From: Bacillota bacterium
Lineage (GTDB): Bacteria; Bacillota_E; Sulfobacillia; Sulfobacillales; Sulfobacillaceae
Assembly: GCA_021802375.1 (NCBI GenBank)
Contig: JAKAAL010000222.1
Location: forward strand, 1 to 6,851
Reading direction: 5' to 3'
DNA length: 6,851 bases
Shown piece after piece: positions 1-5,853 of this stretch (position 1 is its first letter; every line of letters begins with the position of its first letter). The position numbers and the translations under genes are program-made. Below the pieces are notes generated by a model that saw nothing but the letters and a program-made list of their open reading frames with translations, was not told where the DNA came from and did not search any database.

Positions 1-1
1 C

Positions 2-124
2 CGATCTTTTGTCGTGGGAGCCGACTTGCTCCGCGATTATCCCGACCGTGAGCAGGCGCGTCGAGCCTTAGAGCGCGTGGACCATGTGGTGCAGGTCGGG
101 CTCTTTTTGCCGGAAGAGGTGCGA
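2..124 (+). CDS. Internal fragment of a NuoG-like (complex I 75-kDa subunit / molybdopterin oxidoreductase) gene, broken at both ends
   Basis: The first ~124 bases have one open plus-strand frame, codons beginning at 2, closed by TAA at 125-127, which already lies in nuoD-matching sequence. It reads ...FVVGADLLRDYPD, then an alternating charged stretch (REQARRALERVD), then HVVQVGLFLPEEV. This resembles the segment of NuoG and related molybdopterin oxidoreductases where a GANPL-x-DYPD-type loop is followed by a strand and a V-V-Q-D-L-F-L-T-E-T motif just before ADVVLP. The reading is family recognition from memory, not a search. The fragment has neither start nor natural stop: it enters from the window edge and is cut by the junction with nuoD, which runs the other way. 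In a normal nuo operon nuoG lies downstream of nuoD on the same strand, so this orientation is unexpected. It could instead be another oxidoreductase or a chance open frame. Confidence 0.45.
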
Positions 125-735
125 TAAGACTTCATCCAACGGGGAAAGTCTTTGAGAAAGGCTCCTAACTTTTCCATGAAGCCGTCCGGCAAATCATAAG
201 CTAGACCGCCCACTCGGAAATAGCTGGGATTCATCCGTACCCCGGATGCCGCTTCAATCATATCCAAAATAACTTCTCGCTCGCGCATGGTGTAGAAGAA
301 GAGACTCATGGCCCCTAAGTCCATCACATGGGTCCCCAGCCAGACCAAGTGACTGGCTAGCCGAGTTAATTCCGAGAACAACACGCGGATGCGTTGAGCA
401 CGCTTGGGCACTTCAATCCCCATCAATTTTTCGACGGCCAGCACATAGGCTAAATTGTTGGTCATGGGGGCTAGGTAATCTAAGCGGTCGGTAAGGGTGT
501 TACATTGCTGATAGCTTAAACTTTCCGCAGTTTTTTCAAACCCGGTGTGAAGGTAGCCTATCACCGGCTGTGCATCGACCACACGTTCTCCATCCAACTC
601 TAAGCGCACGCGCAACACGCCGTGGGTCGAGGGGTGCTGCGGCCCTAAGTTGATCACCATGGTATCGTTGGTTAAGCTTTCTTCTTCGAGGTCCTGGCCT
701 TCCAATGCTGGTGCCACTCGGTCATCGCTAAGCAT
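37..735 (-). CDS. nuoD: NADH-quinone oxidoreductase subunit D (49-kDa subunit), N-terminal half only; broken
   Basis: NuoD is a peripheral-arm subunit of respiratory complex I. With NuoB it forms the quinone-reduction pocket at the end of the Fe-S chain on the cytoplasmic face of the membrane. The start ATG at 735-733 is set by a strong AGGAGG six bases upstream and lies 24 bases after the nuoC stop. Recognisable family blocks are LGPQHPSTHGVLRV (residues 30-43), the GYLHTGFEK quinone-site loop (60-68), DRLDYLAPMTNN (83-94), ELTRLASHLVWLGT (122-135) and YFRVGG (172-177). Similarity runs to about Tyr204 (position 124). The last ~29 residues to the stop at 37-39 are Arg/Ser/Thr-rich and unlike NuoD; they are the antisense reading of the NuoG-like fragment. 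Family members are about 370-420 residues, so the C-terminal half is missing. As written the product would not be functional. The cause is a contig chimera or a rearrangement, not a simple frameshift, because no other frame continues NuoD. Confidence 0.9.
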   Translation of the reverse strand: MLSDDRVAPALEGQDLEEESLTNDTMVINLGPQHPSTHGVLRVRLELDGERVVDAQPVIGYLHTGFEKTAESLSYQQCNTLTDRLDYLAPMTNNLAYVLAVEKLMGIEVPKRAQRIRVLFSELTRLASHLVWLGTHVMDLGAMSLFFYTMREREVILDMIEAASGVRMNPSYFRVGGLAYDLPDGFMEKLGAFLKDFPRWMKSYRTSSGKKSPTCTTWSTRSKARRACSRSG

Positions 736-759
736 ATCCTTCCTCCTCTCCCGTTCGTT

Positions 760-1209
760 CTAGTCCGTGCGCTTTCCCGTCGTCGGATAGTCTTTCCTGA
801 GCGGATGTCCCTCCCAATCCTCAGGTAGGTAGATGCGACTCAAGGCGGGATGTCCTTCGAAGACAATCCCGTACAAATCGTACGCCTCGCGCTCAGGCCA
901 GTTGGCGCCTGGCCACAGGCGGGTCACGCTCGGGTGAGGTTGCCCTTCCTCTACCTTAACCTTCACGCGAAGGCGAATTGAATCCTGGGGACGATAGAGG
1001 TGATAGACCAGTTCGAAGCGCGGACGTGCAGGAAAATAATCCACCGCCAGAACATCCAAGAGCAATGGAAACTTTTCCTCGCTTTTGAGATGTTCTAAGA
1101 CGGCCAAGGCCACATCTTTGGGCACCATGAAGGTCGGCTGATCGGGAGCGGATGCTTTCGACACCTTCCCCGGAAATTGCGCCTCAAGCCGATCCGCTAT
1201 AGCATCCAT
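760..1209 (-). CDS. nuoC: NADH-quinone oxidoreductase subunit C (30-kDa subunit)
   Basis: This is a peripheral-arm complex I subunit without cofactors that packs against NuoD and NuoB. The predicted protein has 149 residues, close to the short stand-alone form of the family. The signature block near the C-terminus is clear: WPEREAYDLYGIVFEGHP (104-121), then RIYLPEDWEGHPLRKDYP (125-142). The frame stays open upstream inside nuoB to 1284. I chose the ATG at 1209-1207 because it begins one base after the nuoB TGA (1213-1211) and gives the family's usual N-terminal length; the upstream residues (Arg-rich) are an out-of-frame reading of nuoB. No strong Shine-Dalgarno is visible (only a GAAGGCG about 14 bases upstream), so translation is probably coupled to nuoB. 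NuoC and NuoD are separate here, not fused as in E. coli. Confidence 0.95.
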   Translation of the reverse strand: MDAIADRLEAQFPGKVSKASAPDQPTFMVPKDVALAVLEHLKSEEKFPLLLDVLAVDYFPARPRFELVYHLYRPQDSIRLRVKVKVEEGQPHPSVTRLWPGANWPEREAYDLYGIVFEGHPALSRIYLPEDWEGHPLRKDYPTTGKRTD

Positions 1210-1210
1210 G

Positions 1211-1741
1211 TCATGATTCAAGCGCCTTCGCCCCCGCCCTCTCAAGTTCCAGTTCTTTATACTTCGGCGGCACTCCTTGGACAATCTTTTCCTGCAATTT
1301 CAAAATCCCAAACATTAGGGCCTCGGGATTTGGCGGGCATCCCGGCACATACACGTCTACCGGCACGACATGGTCGACACCTTGAATGATCGCATAATTG
1401 TCAAAAACGCCTCCGGACGATGCGCAAGCCCCCATGGAAATCACCCACTTAGGCTCAGGCATCTGCTCCCAGATGGTTCTCAGCACGGGAGCCATCTTCT
1501 GGCTGACTCGCCCCGCCACAATCATGAGATCCGCTTGTCGAGGAGACGCCCGAAACACCTCTGAACCAAATCGCGCCAAGTCATAGCGCGAATTGGTCAC
1601 GCTCATCATCTCGATGGCACAGCAAGCTAGGCCAAATGTGGCTGGCCAAATCGACGATTTTTGCGCCCAACGCCCCATCTTCTCGATGGTCGTAAGCAAG
1701 ATCGACTGCTCCACCTGTTTCTGTTCCTGTACTAGTGCCAC
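1211..1741 (-). CDS. nuoB: NADH-quinone oxidoreductase subunit B (PSST, carries Fe-S cluster N2)
   Basis: NuoB binds the terminal [4Fe-4S] cluster N2, which hands electrons to ubiquinone or menaquinone at the NuoB/NuoD interface. The protein has 176 residues, normal for the family. The cluster ligands are present: the adjacent pair Cys40-Cys41 in the [13 protein letters not shown] block, Cys106 in [10 protein letters not shown], and Cys135 in [12 protein letters not shown]. The GTG at 1741-1739 is the likely start: an AAGGGGGG stretch lies 6-7 bases upstream, and initiation there overlaps the end of nuoA by 10 bases. The frame is open further upstream to 1852, but those codons are an out-of-frame copy of nuoA and show no family similarity. 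All key residues are intact, so the protein itself looks functional. Confidence 0.95.
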   Translation of the reverse strand: MALVQEQKQVEQSILLTTIEKMGRWAQKSSIWPATFGLACCAIEMMSVTNSRYDLARFGSEVFRASPRQADLMIVAGRVSQKMAPVLRTIWEQMPEPKWVISMGACASSGGVFDNYAIIQGVDHVVPVDVYVPGCPPNPEALMFGILKLQEKIVQGVPPKYKELELERAGAKALES

Positions 1742-2064
1742 TGAAATCCCCCCTTGCGCCAGACATAAAGAAAGGCGACAACCACGATCGCGAAAAATGC
1801 CAGACCATTGTAAAAGCCATGGGCTTTTAGCACGTGAAGGCTCGTCGCCCAAGGATATAAGGCCATGATCACCACATCGAAAATCATGAACAGCATGGCA
1901 ACTCGATAGAACCGCACGGAAAAATAGCCCACGGGCGCTTCAGGCACAATTCCTGATTCGTAGGTGACTTTCTTTAGCCCGCCCGGTGCCTTGGGGCCCA
2001 TGATGTCCGATGCAAAGGACATTTGCAACACCACTAACAACGACACGATTAAGTAGATCAGCAA
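1732..2064 (-). CDS. nuoA: NADH-quinone oxidoreductase subunit A (membrane subunit); true start probably upstream
   Basis: NuoA is the small membrane subunit of complex I that links the peripheral arm to the proton-pumping arm. Three hydrophobic segments are visible: the N-terminus ([11 protein letters not shown]), a middle segment around [11 protein letters not shown], and the C-terminus ([16 protein letters not shown]). The conserved loop [11 protein letters not shown] and the FDxxxxxLYPWA block identify the family. The boundaries given begin at a TTG (2064-2062), the only standard start codon in frame after an upstream TAA, and yield 110 residues. The strong AGGAGG (2097-2092) lies 27 bases from that TTG, too far. 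In frame, nine bases after it, is ACG AAC CAG (2082-2074), which would give a 116-residue protein starting (M)[10 protein letters not shown], nearer the usual 118-120. The family's D-x-E motif reads D-V-V here. This is the first gene of the nuo operon. Confidence 0.9.
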   Translation of the reverse strand: MLIYLIVSLLVVLQMSFASDIMGPKAPGGLKKVTYESGIVPEAPVGYFSVRFYRVAMLFMIFDVVIMALYPWATSLHVLKAHGFYNGLAFFAIVVVAFLYVWRKGGFQWH

Positions 2065-2091
2065 GGCGACATACTGGTTCGTGACGGCACA

Positions 2092-2097
2092 CCTCCT
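2092..2097 (-). promoter_or_regulatory. Strong Shine-Dalgarno of nuoA, positioned for a non-standard start
   Basis: The minus strand reads GAAAGGAGGTG here, a near-perfect anti-16S match. It is nine bases from the in-frame ACG at 2082-2080 but 27 bases from the first in-frame TTG at 2064-2062, so its position argues that translation begins at or near 2082. Confidence 0.7.
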
Positions 2098-2174
2098 TTC
2101 GGATTAGAATGACCATCGCCTGTCAATTCATCCCCGGCCGCAGCGGCTCAATTGTTCCACCATTCACATGTTCA

Positions 2175-2203
2175 ATTATAGCGTTCTTTCGCCAAAACGT
2201 CGA
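2175..2203 (-). promoter_or_regulatory. Sigma-A-type promoter of the nuo operon
   Basis: On the minus strand there is a perfect -10 box TATAAT (2180-2175), a 17-base spacer, and a -35 box TCGACG (2203-2198) matching TTGACA at four of six positions. Transcription would begin near 2167, giving a leader of roughly 85 bases before nuoA. Its place just downstream of the whiA hairpin suggests that nuoABCD is transcribed separately from rapZ-yvcK-whiA. Confidence 0.65.
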
Positions 2204-2249
2204 TTCGTATGCCGTGTACCATTCTATCAATTCCCGCCTGCTAATCAAG

Positions 2250-2292
2250 GGCTGAGTGGCCAGGGTGGCTTTGAGATTTCGGCCACTCAGCC
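2250..2292 (-). terminator. Hairpin after whiA, possible transcription terminator
   Basis: A perfect 12-base inverted repeat, GGCTGAGTGGCC (2250-2261) and GGCCACTCAGCC (2281-2292), encloses a 19-base loop. It begins 11 bases after the whiA stop codon. On the minus strand the stem is followed by CTTGATTAG, which is not a proper U-tract, so it is not a textbook intrinsic terminator. It may work as a weak terminator, as a 3' end stabiliser, or as a protein-binding palindrome. Confidence 0.5.
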
Positions 2293-2303
2293 GGAAAACT
2301 CGA

Positions 2304-3173
2304 CTAGTCCCAGTGGTCAGAAAAAAGGCCCGACCCCTGCTGCTGCACGATGCGCAGTAGGCGTCGCATACGGTGGTTCACGGCGGACTTGGAAAGGGGC
2401 GGGTTCATGGCCTGACCGATTTCTCGAAGCGACCAATCCGGATGGGCCAGACGAATCTTAGCCACCAGCAAAAGACCGCCTGACAGCGATTCCCATCCAG
2501 GTGTCTTCGACAGATCGCTCAATAGGCGCGCTTGTTCCACTCCAGATTCGACCGTGCGCACTAAGTTTGCCGTTTCGGAGTTGACCAAACGATTGACTTG
2601 ATTCTTGACGGATCGCACCACGCGCAAGCTTTCCATTTGCAGTAGCGACTGATGGGCTCCCATTTCCGCCAGCAGACGCAATATGCCTTCTTGGCCCTTG
2701 ACATACACGGTGATCCCGCCGTGGTGGGGCATGGTGCCAGCCTTGACTCGTATCTTTTTCAGCATACCTACCACGTCTTCAGCTTGGCTTTGGGCGATGC
2801 GAAACTCCACGTGCGGCCCACGCTCGGGGCTGTTCATATAGCCGTGGGTCAAGAAGCAACCTCTAAGGAAGGGACCGGGTTTTAGCGGATAGTCCAGGCA
2901 GAATCGGTCCACGGCGCCTTCAACCGACAACACATAACTAATTCGGCGTTCGCGACGCTTGAGCTCGACGCTGGTCGAAAGCTTCAACGCCCTGGCGATC
3001 CGGTAGGCGCGTCGGACGGCCAGGGGCGAGGCCAGCCCCCACTCGAATCCCGTCGCGGCAAAGGGCTGACCCACTCCCATGCCCAGTAACTCCGACCAAA
3101 GGTCTGAGGCCGACTGCAAGGGCCGATGGCTTAGCTCTTCGGCCACTTGACGGGAAAAGCTCCAAGCCTTCAT
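2304..3173 (-). CDS. whiA: WhiA-type regulator (LAGLIDADG-like domain plus C-terminal HTH)
   Basis: WhiA proteins are conserved in Gram-positive bacteria. In Streptomyces WhiA drives sporulation transcription with WhiB; in Bacillus it influences cell division and chromosome segregation. The 289-residue protein has an N-terminal region matching WhiA_N, then the homing-endonuclease-like block FLRGCFLTHGYMNSPERGPH (102-121), where the usual acidic or small residue before the glycine is His110. Next come VYVKGQEGILRLLAEMGA (156-173) and the linker motif VKNQVNRLVNSETANLVRTV (189-208). The C-terminal helix-turn-helix, about 244-275, carries WSLREIGQAMNPPLSKSAVNHRMRRL in two adjoining pieces. The LAGLIDADG catalytic acids are degenerate in the whole family, so no nuclease activity is expected. 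The ATG (3173-3171) overlaps the yvcK TGA as ATGA, indicating translational coupling. Last gene of the rapZ-yvcK-whiA operon. Confidence 0.95.
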   Translation of the reverse strand: MKAWSFSRQVAEELSHRPLQSASDLWSELLGMGVGQPFAATGFEWGLASPLAVRRAYRIARALKLSTSVELKRRERRISYVLSVEGAVDRFCLDYPLKPGPFLRGCFLTHGYMNSPERGPHVEFRIAQSQAEDVVGMLKKIRVKAGTMPHHGGITVYVKGQEGILRLLAEMGAHQSLLQMESLRVVRSVKNQVNRLVNSETANLVRTVESGVEQARLLSDLSKTPGWESLSGGLLLVAKIRLAHPDWSLREIGQAMNPPLSKSAVNHRMRRLLRIVQQQGSGLFSDHWD

Positions 3174-4489
3174 GACTTTCGCTCGCGCAGGCGGGAATCA
3201 AGCCAGAGCGAATCAAAGAAGTGTCCTTCAGACCACTTGGGATGGAACTGGTTTAAGGTCTTCAGCAAGCTTCTCGCCAGTTTCTCAGGATCATGACGAG
3301 CCACCCCATCTTCGAGCAGCAAGTCGTCATGGACAAGGTGCGGTCCCTTGCCCTTTTTACTGGGGCTTCGCGCGGTGACGGGCTCTGCCCCTTCCTCAAG
3401 ATAACGAGAGGCAATCGAGGCGGGCACTTTACGGTCGTTGATTAAGACCACATCGATGACATTTGGGCCCAAGATTCGAGTGATGGCATCCACGTGGTCC
3501 TCTAAGCTAAAATGACTTGTTTCTCCCGGCTGAGTCATGACGTTGGCCACATAGACGACCAAAGCGCGACTTTTTTGAATCTCCAAGGCCACTTCTTGAA
3601 CCAGCAAGTTGGGAATGACCGAGGTATATAGGCTTCCCGGTCCGAGCACGATCAAATCCGCCGCGCGGATGGCTTCAATCGTTTCCTGAAGCGGACGCGC
3701 ATTCTTGGGCTCCATCCATACTCGCTGAATCCGAGAGGGACTGCGCCCGATTTGGCTCTCGCCGATCACGATGCGCCCGTCGTTTAGTTCAGCCTTGAGC
3801 TCGACCTGGTCTAACGTCGCTGGCAACACTCGACCGCGCACCGCCAGCACGTGGCTAGAGGCCCTTAGGCCGCTGACAAAATCCCCCGCCGCCTCTTCCA
3901 TGGCGGCCAAAAAGAGATTTCCGAAGGAATGCCCGGCCAACTCCCCCTCTTCGAAACGATATTGAAATAGGCGTTCCATGAGGGGCTCGGTGTCTGCCAA
4001 AGCCACCATGCAATTACGGATGTCACCAGGCGGAAGAATGCCAAGCGACCCTCTCAGACGGCCCGAACTGCCGCCGTTATCCGCCACCGTCACCACCGCG
4101 GTCAAGTTCCCCGTGTACTCCTTTAACCCTCGGAGCACCGCCGGCAACCCCGTCCCTCCGCCGAGCGCCACCACTTTCGGGCCACGCGCCAAGTGACGCG
4201 AGTAAAATCGGCTAGTCCAGCGGCTAGATCCCACGCCTTCGTTCACCGATCGCCAAAGTTTCCACGAGCCAAACGCCACTAAAGCCAGGCCTACGCCGAC
4301 AATGCCGCTGAATAGTAGATGATGCAGGAGTTCAAAGCGGATTCGACGCGTGGCTAACGCCACTCCAATGCCAAATCCCACTAGGAAAAAGCCTAGGGCT
4401 ACGACGGCTAAATATCGTTTGACGCGCACCCCTGGATAGAGCAGTCGACGGATACTCCCCTTGCCGGCCGTTTTAGCCGCGCTCGACAT
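3170..4489 (-). CDS. yvcK: YvcK/UPF0052 (CofD-like) gluconeogenesis factor with N-terminal membrane anchor
   Basis: YvcK proteins bind UDP-sugars and are needed in Bacillus for growth on gluconeogenic carbon and for correct cell-wall synthesis and placement of PBP1; they resemble the CofD transferase fold. The protein has 439 residues. The cytosolic domain starts near residue 104 with KVVALGGGTGLPAVLRGL (105-122), then VTVADNGGSSGRLR (133-146), LPPGDIRNC (152-160), GHSFGNLFLAA (186-196), LIVLGPGSLYTSVIPN (279-294) and VVYVANVMTQPGET (311-324). B. subtilis YvcK is about 317 residues; the extra ~100 residues here hold two hydrophobic helices (about 26-46 and 55-76), so this version should be anchored in the membrane, a form also seen in many Clostridia. 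The frame extends upstream to 4822, but only as an antiframe of rapZ. The ATG at 4489-4487 (or GTG at 4492) overlaps the rapZ end by 17 bases and has GTGGAG upstream. Confidence 0.95.
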   Translation of the reverse strand: MSSAAKTAGKGSIRRLLYPGVRVKRYLAVVALGFFLVGFGIGVALATRRIRFELLHHLLFSGIVGVGLALVAFGSWKLWRSVNEGVGSSRWTSRFYSRHLARGPKVVALGGGTGLPAVLRGLKEYTGNLTAVVTVADNGGSSGRLRGSLGILPPGDIRNCMVALADTEPLMERLFQYRFEEGELAGHSFGNLFLAAMEEAAGDFVSGLRASSHVLAVRGRVLPATLDQVELKAELNDGRIVIGESQIGRSPSRIQRVWMEPKNARPLQETIEAIRAADLIVLGPGSLYTSVIPNLLVQEVALEIQKSRALVVYVANVMTQPGETSHFSLEDHVDAITRILGPNVIDVVLINDRKVPASIASRYLEEGAEPVTARSPSKKGKGPHLVHDDLLLEDGVARHDPEKLARSLLKTLNQFHPKWSEGHFFDSLWLDSRLRERKS

Positions 4490-5333
4490 CACGATGCTCC
4501 ACAGAAACCTGCAGTCCCGATTCTTGCAGGTGCTTGGCCAAGTGGTTGGCAAAGACGACCGAGCGATGCTGACCTCCCGTACAGCCAATCGCCAAGGTGA
4601 CTTGAGGCTTCCCTTCTTGTTGGTACTGGGGAACGAGAAAATCAAGCAAATCCATAAATCGCGAAAGCGTTTCCAAGGCGACCGAGGAGCCAAAGACAAA
4701 TTGTTCCACCTCAGCATCGTTGCCGGTCTTCTCACGCAAACTCTCCACGTAGTGAGGATTGGTGATGAAGCGCACATCCAAGACAAGATCCGAGTCCTTG
4801 GGCAAGCCATGCTTAAAGCCAAACGAGACGATGCGAAATCTCACTCGATTGCCGGGCTGATCCAGCCGAAATATCTCAGAAATTCGCTTGCGAAGCTGCC
4901 TTGGACCAAGATGGGAGGTGTCGATGACCACATCTGCCTTGCCGCGAATTTCCATCATGGCGCTACGTTCATGACTCAGGGCCTCAACCAGACCCAAGTT
5001 TTCCGTTTCCAACGGGTGGCGGCGGCGCGACAGTTGATAGCGTTGGATGAGAGTCTCTTCGTCGGCCTCGAGGAACAAGGTCTGATGGACCACGTGGCCT
5101 GCGCTTAAGTTTTCTAGGCTTGACTGCCAGTCTCCAAAAAAGGCTTCCCCGCGCATATCGATAACGAGCGCTGCGCCGCGAAGTTCCGGGCCTTTTTGAA
5201 TCAGTTCGGCAAACTTTTGGACCAGGTCAGGTGGCAAGTTGTCTACACAAAAATATCCCAGATCCTCAAAGGCACGCATTGCTTCCGTACGCCCTGCCCC
5301 CGATAGCCCGGTGATGATGACTAAACGGCACAT
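4473..5333 (-). CDS. rapZ: RapZ/YvcJ nucleotide-binding (P-loop) regulator
   Basis: RapZ-family proteins bind nucleotides. E. coli RapZ is an RNA adaptor that delivers the sRNA GlmZ to RNase E; B. subtilis YvcJ hydrolyses GTP and affects competence. The protein has 286 residues, full length. The Walker A motif is GLSGAGRT (9-16), with Arg replacing the usual Lys at residue 15. It is followed by FEDLGYFCVDNLPPDL (22-37), VIDMRG (57-62) and the arginine-rich RRRHPL (103-108). The C-terminal domain holds SFGFKHGLPKDSDLVLDVRF (170-189), NPHYVESLREKTG (192-204) and the conserved AIGCTGGQHRSV (248-259). The ATG at 5333-5331 has a GAGGGGGG ribosome binding site about six bases upstream; another ATG just before it runs straight into TAG. 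First gene of the operon with yvcK and whiA. Arg at the Walker A position also occurs in Actinobacteria, so it need not mean loss of function. Confidence 0.95.
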   Translation of the reverse strand: MCRLVIITGLSGAGRTEAMRAFEDLGYFCVDNLPPDLVQKFAELIQKGPELRGAALVIDMRGEAFFGDWQSSLENLSAGHVVHQTLFLEADEETLIQRYQLSRRRHPLETENLGLVEALSHERSAMMEIRGKADVVIDTSHLGPRQLRKRISEIFRLDQPGNRVRFRIVSFGFKHGLPKDSDLVLDVRFITNPHYVESLREKTGNDAEVEQFVFGSSVALETLSRFMDLLDFLVPQYQQEGKPQVTLAIGCTGGQHRSVVFANHLAKHLQESGLQVSVEHRDVERG

Positions 5334-5366
5334 CTACATCCCCCCCTCACTTTTCGTCGCTACCTC

Positions 5367-5375
5367 ATCATACCA
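5367..5375 (-). promoter_or_regulatory. Possible extended -10 promoter of the rapZ-yvcK-whiA operon
   Basis: The minus strand reads TGGTATGAT (5375-5367): a TATGAT -10 box preceded by the TGn extension. There is no good -35 box 16-18 bases upstream (ACATGG at best), which the TGn element may offset. Transcription would begin near 5360, about 27 bases before the rapZ ATG. This is a match by eye in a 235-base divergent intergenic region. Confidence 0.45.
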
Positions 5376-5498
5376 GTCTCAGCACCTGACCATGTCTCTC
5401 TTCGTCCCCTCACTGGGGAAAACTCGAAATGACCGCCAGAAATCGACACCGAGCGCCATATGGGCTCGAATCCGCACGATAGGTCACTTCCGGTCGGC

Positions 5499-5550
5499 AT
5501 AGGAATTTTACAAGATGATGTAGAATAGAAATAGCTATAACAGGTTTCAC
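5499..5550 (+). promoter_or_regulatory. AT-rich stretch upstream of the small plus-strand gene, likely holding its promoter
   Basis: This is the most AT-rich stretch I noticed in the window. It contains TTTACA at 5507-5512 and the -10-like boxes TAGAAT (5521-5526) and TATAAC (5536-5541), plus the palindrome ATAGCTAT (5531-5538). No pair has proper 16-18 base spacing, so I cannot name the boxes. The location, 20-70 bases before the gene at 5569, makes it the likely promoter, possibly for a sigma factor other than the housekeeping one. Confidence 0.3.
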
Positions 5551-5568
5551 TACCAAGGAGGGTCCTTG

Positions 5569-5787
5569 ATGGCAGCAGCTCATCCGCCTGAATTCTCGCC
5601 CCGAGAACGTCGTCACCGATCCCAGTCGCCCGATCGCGGTTCGAGAAGTCGCAGTGAGCGGGACCGTGAAAAGCGAGAGCATCGCTCGGAACGATGGTTT
5701 TCGGCGTTATTTGTGGTAGTCATTGTCTTCACCCTAGCCTACCTTGTGGCCAGAAGCCCTGTCGCTCAGCTCATCACTCATGGGTGA
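5569..5787 (+). CDS. Small single-pass membrane protein with Arg/Ser/Glu-rich N-terminus, function unknown
   Basis: I do not recognise a family. The evidence for a real gene is an excellent ribosome binding site, AAGGAGGG (5555-5562), six bases before the ATG, an AT-rich upstream region and sensible protein architecture. A TTG directly before the ATG is a possible but less likely start. The 72-residue product has a very polar N-terminal half (about 8-42), rich in Arg, Ser, Glu and Asp with RSRSERDREKREHRSER at its core. A clear transmembrane helix follows, about 44-62 (FSALFVVVIVFTLAYLVA), then a ~10-residue tail (RSPVAQLITHG). By the positive-inside rule the N-terminus should be cytoplasmic and the tail outside. 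There is no signal-peptidase site. It is divergent from rapZ across 235 bases. It could be a division, cell-wall or sporulation accessory protein like other small basic bitopic proteins, but nothing in the sequence shows that. Confidence 0.7.
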   Translation: MAAAHPPEFSPRERRHRSQSPDRGSRSRSERDREKREHRSERWFSALFVVVIVFTLAYLVARSPVAQLITHG

Positions 5788-5818
5788 CCCTGGGCCTCAA
5801 CTAGCGCTCGCCCGCTAC

Positions 5819-5853
5819 GCATTTCTTCAGGGCAAGCCGGGAAATGCTTTCTT
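5819..5853 (+). terminator. Possible terminator of the small membrane-protein gene
   Basis: A perfect 7-base inverted repeat, GCATTTC (5819-5825) and GAAATGC (5841-5847), with a 15-base loop is followed directly by TTTCTT. It lies 31 bases after the stop codon. The stem is AT-rich and the loop long, so it is weak as an intrinsic terminator. A second short hairpin, TAGCG/CGCTA (5802-5817), precedes it. Confidence 0.35.

Noticed and set aside
2050..2090. Tiny leader frame (GTG CCG ... TGC TGA) whose stop overlaps the first TTG of nuoA, suggesting re-initiation control
   Set aside because: Its GTG lies one base from the AGGAGG, too close to initiate, and its internal ATG is 19 bases away. A start at the in-frame ACG or a sequence error explains the arrangement more simply.
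4461..5108. Long plus-strand frame of 215 codons opposite rapZ
   Set aside because: It is the antisense shadow of a clearly conserved gene and has no ribosome binding site or recognisable motif.
5461..5480. GGGCTCGAATCCG resembling a tRNA T-arm
   Set aside because: The flanking bases do not pair as a T-stem and no acceptor, D or anticodon arm can be built around it.
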